In this document: one piece after another, positions 5,823 to 9,353 of the stretch | How positions within the stretch are numbered: the first letter of the stretch is position 1 | Layout: every line of letters begins with the position of its first letter | Assembly (NCBI GenBank): GCA_027314465.1 | Contig: DAHVAU010000032.1 | Coordinates: forward strand, 1-9,353 | Direction of reading: 5' to 3' | Source of the DNA: Microcaldota archaeon | GTDB lineage: Archaea; Micrarchaeota; Micrarchaeia; Micrarchaeales; CABMGC01 | Length of the DNA stretch: 9,353 bases | Notes under the pieces: generated by a model | Database searches by the model: none | Told to the model about the DNA's origin: nothing | What the model saw: the letters and a program-made list of their open reading frames with translations, nothing else | Program-made: the position numbers and the translations under genes

Positions 5823-5830
5823 TATATAAA
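5823..5830 (-). promoter_or_regulatory. Archaeal TATA box, internal promoter before uL29
   Basis: The minus strand carries TTTATATA, an exact match to the archaeal TATA consensus, preceded by the A-rich CAGAAAGCC, which could serve as a BRE. It lies in the only sizeable intergenic gap of the ribosomal block. A start site about 25-27 nt downstream of its centre would fall near 5800, almost at the uL29 ATG, giving a nearly leaderless transcript for uL29, aIF1 and possibly the genes beyond. Confidence 0.55.
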
Positions 5831-5857
5831 TGGCTTTCTGGTGGGTTCGGTTCCCGT

Positions 5858-6514
5858 CTACTGCGGCCTTGGAGCGCGTATCTGCGCAGCGGCTATGCTC
5901 TTTGGCAGCTCTATCTTGGTTATGTTCCTTGAAGGGAACTTTGTGCCTGGCTGCACGATCCTCACCTTGATACCTATGGCGCCATACTTGGGGTACGAGG
6001 CCACCTTGGCCTCGTCTATAAGGCTTGTGACATGTCCAGCCTTGGGAAGATAGCCGAGCCTTATCTTGATCTGCTTGGCCTTTGCGCCCTTGGCGGCAAG
6101 CTTGCCAGTAGCTATTATCTCTGCGCCCATGGCTCCGTTGTCCATTATCTCCCTTATGGTTGAGTGAAGGAGCCTCCTGGCATTCACTCCCCTCTCAAGG
6201 GAGTTTGCCAGGTACCTTGCTACCAGCCTTGGCTCAAGCTTCTCGTTTCTTACCTCCGATACGCTGATCTGCGGATTGTCTATGTTGAAGCGCTTCTTCA
6301 TGTTCTCGGTAAGAGCGTCTATCGTCTCTCCACCCCTGCCTATGACCTTGCCGGGATTCGTCACGAAGACAGTTATCCTTGTGATCATTGGGGTCTTTTG
6401 TATGTCTACTCTTGAGAACCCTGCCCTGGACAGCCTCTTCTCCAGGAACTTGGAGATGTTGTGCTTTATAGTCAGATCGTCTATGAATTTTCTCTCTATT
6501 ACCATGCTGATCAT
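5858..6514 (-). CDS. rps3: Small-subunit ribosomal protein uS3
   Basis: This 218-residue protein forms part of the mRNA entry channel on the 30S head. The N-terminal half carries a type II KH domain with the GXXG loop as GRGG (residues 59-62, in PGKVIGRGGETID). The C-terminal domain has the family signatures ARRLLHSTIREIMDNGAMGAE and KQIKIRLGY, then KYGAIGIKVRI. The length fits archaeal uS3. The ATG at 6514 overlaps the uL22 stop (ATGA) and has AGAAGG close upstream; a second ATG at 6505 lacks such a site. The C-terminus is short after ITKIELP. It is followed by a 59-nt gap before uL29. Confidence 0.97.
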   Translation of the reverse strand: MISMVIERKFIDDLTIKHNISKFLEKRLSRAGFSRVDIQKTPMITRITVFVTNPGKVIGRGGETIDALTENMKKRFNIDNPQISVSEVRNEKLEPRLVARYLANSLERGVNARRLLHSTIREIMDNGAMGAEIIATGKLAAKGAKAKQIKIRLGYLPKAGHVTSLIDEAKVASYPKYGAIGIKVRIVQPGTKFPSRNITKIELPKSIAAAQIRAPRPQ

Positions 6515-7167
6515 GCCTTCTGGGATATAACTACGGGCCGGGGCTCCTCTGGCTTTGCGGCCTTTGAGGGCATAGGCTCCTGCTTCTTTGCAGCTGAAGC
6601 CTTCTTAGGTGCGGCCTTGCCCTTTTGCTGGGCGCCCTGCCTGTTTCTCTTCCTTATGAAGTATTTCATGTTGTGTGTAAGGTTCTCGGAGAACTCGTCA
6701 GCTAGCACTATCTCTATCTTGGCGTACTCTATGTCGCTGTGGTTCATCGCAGACATGCCGTACATGCCCCTGCCCCATGTCAGGCTGCCTTTTGAGGGAT
6801 ATCTGCGCTCTATGCGGGTCTTGTTGGCAGATGCCCCTACAATCACAAGATCTGCGCCTGACCTTCCTGCGTTGCCAGCATTTGCGATGGCATTGACTAG
6901 GGTCTTTCTGAGCTCCGACGCGGCCTTCACTGGGTATGCGCCCTTGGAGCCGCCCAGCTCGTGCCTGGATCCCATGCGCTTGTTGTGCCTCCTGTACGCT
7001 ATCGCAGACTGCTTTGACATGACCCTGTCCAGCACAGCAAGAGCAGAGCTGGCCTTGAGATACCTTACAGCATCGCACACAGCGCCAAGATCCTTGTAGC
7101 TGGCGTTGATATCGTGGCTCTGAGCGAAGACGAAATCATCGCCCTTGATATTGAATGAGTACTGCAT
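6511..7167 (-). CDS. rpl22: Large-subunit ribosomal protein uL22
   Basis: This 218-residue protein lines the polypeptide exit tunnel with uL4. The archaeal core is visible from the start (MQYSFNIKGDDFVFAQSHDI) through RYLKASSALAVLDRVM, RRHNKRMGSRHELGGSKGAY, VNAIANAG and TRIERRYP to IEIVLADE near residue 157. After about residue 175 comes a basic, low-complexity tail rich in Ala, Lys, Pro and Glu. The start is ambiguous between adjacent ATGs at 7170 and 7167. GGTGA ends at 7172, so the 7167 ATG has the better spacing (4 nt); the 7170 ATG overlaps the uS19 stop as ATGA. It overlaps uS3 by ATGA. Confidence 0.95.
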   Translation of the reverse strand: MQYSFNIKGDDFVFAQSHDINASYKDLGAVCDAVRYLKASSALAVLDRVMSKQSAIAYRRHNKRMGSRHELGGSKGAYPVKAASELRKTLVNAIANAGNAGRSGADLVIVGASANKTRIERRYPSKGSLTWGRGMYGMSAMNHSDIEYAKIEIVLADEFSENLTHNMKYFIRKRNRQGAQQKGKAAPKKASAAKKQEPMPSKAAKPEEPRPVVISQKA

Positions 7168-7553
7168 CATTTCACCGCTAGGAACTTGCTTCCTCTTGTA
7201 GCCCTTATTCCTGGGGCAGAGTGAACTACGTGCTTTACAGTATACACAAACTCGCCGAGCCTGTGGCCCAGCATCTCGGGGTTTATTGTGAGTTCCTGGA
7301 ATGCCTTGCCGTCGTATACGGCGAACCTCATGCCCACCCATGCCGGCAGTATCACAGCCTCGCGGGTGTGGGTCCTCACTGTCTTCCCCAACTGCCTTGC
7401 CTTCTCAGCCTTTGATATGAGCGACTTGTAGGATGGATTCATCCTCTTTACAGCCCTGCGCGGCCTGGCCTTTAGCATGCCGGAGAACTGCTCGATATTC
7501 ATTGACTGAAGCTGCTCCAGTGTCTTTCCCCTGAATGTGAATATACGCGCCAT
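7167..7553 (-). CDS. rps19: Small-subunit ribosomal protein uS19
   Basis: This 128-residue protein sits on the 30S head and contacts uS13 and, in the ribosome, the A-site region. Archaeal-type features are the N-terminal extension MARIFTFRGKTLEQLQSMN, the motif RRAVKRMNPSYKSLISK, then KTVRTHTREAVILPAWVG, FAVYDGKAF, MLGHRLGEFVYT and the C-terminal HSAPGIRATRGSKF. Length is in the normal archaeal range. The ATG at 7553 follows the uL2 stop by 2 nt and matches the family N-terminus; the frame extends further upstream only because it runs antiparallel to nothing functional within uL2. Its TGA overlaps the start of uL22. Confidence 0.97.
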   Translation of the reverse strand: MARIFTFRGKTLEQLQSMNIEQFSGMLKARPRRAVKRMNPSYKSLISKAEKARQLGKTVRTHTREAVILPAWVGMRFAVYDGKAFQELTINPEMLGHRLGEFVYTVKHVVHSAPGIRATRGSKFLAVK

Positions 7554-7555
7554 AA

Positions 7556-8275
7556 TCAACCACTCTTCCTCCTGCCTACCCTTCTTGCCGCAATGTGGCC
7601 GACCTTTGCCCCTGGAGGGGCGTGCCTTGAGGTCATGCTCGAGGCACCCTTGTGGTGCTGCTTGCCTCCGAAAGGATGATCCACAGGGTTTGACTTGACC
7701 CCCCTGTTCTTGGGCCATCTTGCATTAGTAGCATGATATATGTAATAGCTCTTGCCTGCCTTCATTAGTGGCTGCGCAGTGACTCCGCCCCCTGCAACTG
7801 CGCCTACACCGGCCCTGCAGTCGTAGGCAAGGTCTAAGGACTTCTTGGATGGCAAGAGCACGCTCACCTTGTCACCTATATGCGACTTTATGGTTGCGTA
7901 TCCGCCTGCAACACGCGCAATCTTGCCGCCATCCCCAGGGCGCATCTCCACGTTGTATATGAGCATTCCGTCAGGTATCGAGCCCAGCGGCATTATGCTG
8001 CCAAGGGAGAGCTCGGCAAGCCTGCCTTCCTGTATCCTGTTCCCTATCCTTATTCCCTCAGGTGCAAGATACACTGCTTCTGTGAAATCGTCAAATCTGA
8101 CCCTCATTAGTGGCGCCGTGTGGCCTGGGTCGTCCACGAACTCTATTACCTCGCCGACTATCTTCCCGTCTATCGGCTTTGGCCTGAAATTTACATCCGC
8201 CTTGAAGTAGTTAGGGGGCTTTGTGTAGGCTACGCTGCCCTTTCCACGCCTCTGCATTCTAAGTCTTTTTCCCAT
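7556..8275 (-). CDS. rpl2: Large-subunit ribosomal protein uL2
   Basis: This 239-residue protein supports the peptidyl-transferase centre and subunit joining. It starts MGKRLRMQRRGKGSVAYTKP, the archaeal form, and contains the OB-like region (EVIEFVDDPGHTAPLMRVRF), the SH3-like region (NVEMRPGDGGKIARVAGGYA) and the C-terminal signature NPVDHPFGGKQHHKG. The conserved His equivalent to bacterial His229 is kept (DHP). The following Phe, where bacteria have His, is normal for archaea. The protein ends APPGAKVGHIAARRVGRRK. Length fits the archaeal family. GGTG lies 6-7 nt upstream of the ATG at 8275, and uL23 ends 13 nt earlier. Confidence 0.97.
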   Translation of the reverse strand: MGKRLRMQRRGKGSVAYTKPPNYFKADVNFRPKPIDGKIVGEVIEFVDDPGHTAPLMRVRFDDFTEAVYLAPEGIRIGNRIQEGRLAELSLGSIMPLGSIPDGMLIYNVEMRPGDGGKIARVAGGYATIKSHIGDKVSVLLPSKKSLDLAYDCRAGVGAVAGGGVTAQPLMKAGKSYYIYHATNARWPKNRGVKSNPVDHPFGGKQHHKGASSMTSRHAPPGAKVGHIAARRVGRRKSG

Positions 8276-8288
8276 AACTACACCGCAT

Positions 8289-8540
8289 TCATACGAGCTT
8301 TAGCTTCCTCGCTACATCGCTTGCCTTGAACTCGGGCTTCATCCTTATGTAGGCCTTCTTCGTGTTCTTCATTGTTGTCGATGTGTTTATGCTTGCTATC
8401 TTGACAGCGAAGGTCTGCTCAAACTCCTTTCTTACCTGATCCTTTGTGGACCTGTAGTCCACTATGTACAGTATCGTATTGTTCCTGTCAATCATATTTA
8501 AGGCTTTTTCTGTTGATAACGGATACAAAAGAACGCTCAT
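8289..8540 (-). CDS. rpl23: Large-subunit ribosomal protein uL23
   Basis: This 83-residue protein lies at the exit of the polypeptide tunnel and is the docking site for signal recognition particle and other factors. It shows the family start (LLYPLSTEKALNMID), the central strand NTILYIVDYRSTKDQVRKEF, the basic segment (TKKAYIRMKPEFKASDVARK) and ends KLKLV. It is of normal archaeal length (about 80-86) and lacks the bacterial extended loop. Its ATG overlaps the uL4 stop as ATGA, so translation is likely coupled to uL4. Confidence 0.95.
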   Translation of the reverse strand: MSVLLYPLSTEKALNMIDRNNTILYIVDYRSTKDQVRKEFEQTFAVKIASINTSTTMKNTKKAYIRMKPEFKASDVARKLKLV

Positions 8541-9349
8541 GCGGATCTCCTCTGCCTTATGGCATTGTCTGTTACTGCCTTCTCAACTTCGTTTACGGCT
8601 CCCTCAGTCCATACTGACAGCCTAGGCATTGCGCCTGGGGCCAGCTTTGATATGGTGAGCTCGCTTACGCTGCATACGTCCACGCCAGGTATGTTCCTCC
8701 CTGCTTTTAGGACAGGGCTTGGGCCCTTTGAGATTATAAGCACGCTATTCCTGAAGTGCCTTAAGCTTGAGAGCCTCCTAAGCCCATGCCTGAGCTTTGG
8801 CTTGTGGGACCTGTCCAGATCACGTCCGAGGCCGAGGGCCTGCAGAGTCTTCATGAGCTCCTTTGTCTTTGATATGGATTCAAGCTTGTTGTCGACCACT
8901 ATTGGAAGCGCCTTTGCTTGCACCTTGTGCTTTCTGGTTATGTGCGAGGTATTTGCGCATGCTGCCACTGCGGACCTTAATGCCGCAGCGTACTCCTTGT
9001 TATTTATCCTCTCTTCGATGGTCTTCTCTATCTTTTGCGGGTGCGCGCGGTGCCCCTTTGTAGCCGAAGGTATCCTCCTGACGTCACCCATGGCTCCGCC
9101 GCCGAGCTTCTGCCTTGGCCTTATTGCTATACCCATGTGCCTGCCCCTTCTGTATGCAGCGCTGTACTTTCCTATATAGACTGCAGTAGTCTGGAATCCT
9201 GCCCGCAGGAACCTGCCCTGAGGCTGGTACTCCCTGCTCTGCTCGGAGAGAAGCGCCCTGCGTATCAGGTCCTCCCTGAACTCCCCGGCGAAAACGCTGG
9301 GGGCGTTTATGCTCTTCTCCACCTTTCCATCAAGATTATAAACATCCAT
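8537..9349 (-). CDS. rpl4: Large-subunit ribosomal protein uL4, archaeal/eukaryal type
   Basis: This 270-residue protein lines the exit tunnel through a long loop and binds 23S rRNA. Residues 1-25 form the first strand region (VYNLDGKVEKSINAPSVF). The basic tunnel loop (about 45-110) includes RPRQKLGGGAMGDVRRIP and KGHRAHPQK, matching archaeal/eukaryal L4. The globular C-terminal part carries LPIVVDN, SVLIISKGPSPVLKAGRNIP, GVDVCSVSEL and ends with PRLSVWTEGAV and a helix. It appears complete: the ATG at 9349-9347 is only 4 nt from the window edge and fits the family N-terminus, but upstream sequence (normally uL3) cannot be seen. A second, internal ATG at 9345 is out of frame. The stop overlaps uL23. 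Confidence 0.96.
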   Translation of the reverse strand: MDVYNLDGKVEKSINAPSVFAGEFREDLIRRALLSEQSREYQPQGRFLRAGFQTTAVYIGKYSAAYRRGRHMGIAIRPRQKLGGGAMGDVRRIPSATKGHRAHPQKIEKTIEERINNKEYAAALRSAVAACANTSHITRKHKVQAKALPIVVDNKLESISKTKELMKTLQALGLGRDLDRSHKPKLRHGLRRLSSLRHFRNSVLIISKGPSPVLKAGRNIPGVDVCSVSELTISKLAPGAMPRLSVWTEGAVNEVEKAVTDNAIRQRRSA

Positions 9350-9353
9350 ATTA

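Noticed and set aside
7171..7341. N-terminal extension of uL22 into the uS19 gene
   Set aside because: The known family N-terminus (YSFNI region) and the GGTGA site place the start at 7167/7170; upstream residues are a shadow of uS19.
7600..7690. Phe in place of a second His in the uL2 signature (DHPF)
   Set aside because: The functionally important first His is present, and Phe at this place is normal for archaeal uL2, so it is not a missing key residue.
7554..7718. N-terminal extension of uS19 into the uL2 gene
   Set aside because: The family N-terminus begins at MARIF; the upstream residues are out-of-frame translation of the uL2 C-terminus.

Overview
This window is archaeal. The right half, on the minus strand, is the first part of an S10-type ribosomal protein operon in archaeal order: uL4, uL23, uL2, uS19, uL22, uS3, uL29, aIF1. 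All eight proteins have archaeal/eukaryal-type sequences, the tRNA gene has no encoded CCA, and an exact archaeal TATA element (TTTATATA) sits before uL29. Base composition is balanced. The left half encodes sequon-rich surface proteins with Thr/Ser linkers, which together with the operon suggests a small-genome acidophilic or DPANN archaeon such as a Micrarchaeota/ARMAN relative. That placement is inference from style, not from a database match.

Layout, left to right. Positions 1-417 are mostly non-coding; a minus-strand reading frame runs off the left edge (1-114), and two possible RNA hairpins lie at 275-299 and 340-367. Positions 418-3588 (+) encode a 1056-residue membrane-anchored extracellular glycoprotein with Ig-like modules, two Thr/Ser-rich stalks and a six-cysteine C-terminal module. 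A tRNA-Asn(GUU) gene on the minus strand (3635-3706) follows, convergent with it. Next on the minus strand is an unrecognised, apparently cytoplasmic protein (3697-4248) whose open frame continues to 4452 without a normal start and whose stop codon lies inside the tRNA gene. Upstream of that is a secreted 280-residue Ig-like protein (4395-5237). The ribosomal block fills 5296-9349.

The ribosomal genes are packed tightly. ATGA overlaps join uL4/uL23, uS19/uL22 and uL22/uS3, TAATG joins uL29/aIF1, and gaps of 2-13 nt separate uL23/uL2 and uL2/uS19, so translational coupling is likely. The only larger gap, before uL29, holds an internal promoter candidate. In many archaea aIF1 is followed by the RNase P protein Rpp29, uS17, uL14 and so on. 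Here the cluster ends at aIF1, and two unrelated surface/unknown genes and a tRNA follow on the same strand, 58 nt away.

No CRISPR array, recognisable transposase, prophage or known defence system is visible. The most interesting parts are the surface-protein pair with its -1 frame relation, the CDS/tRNA overlap, the large glycoprotein with its cysteine module, and the paired hairpins upstream of it.
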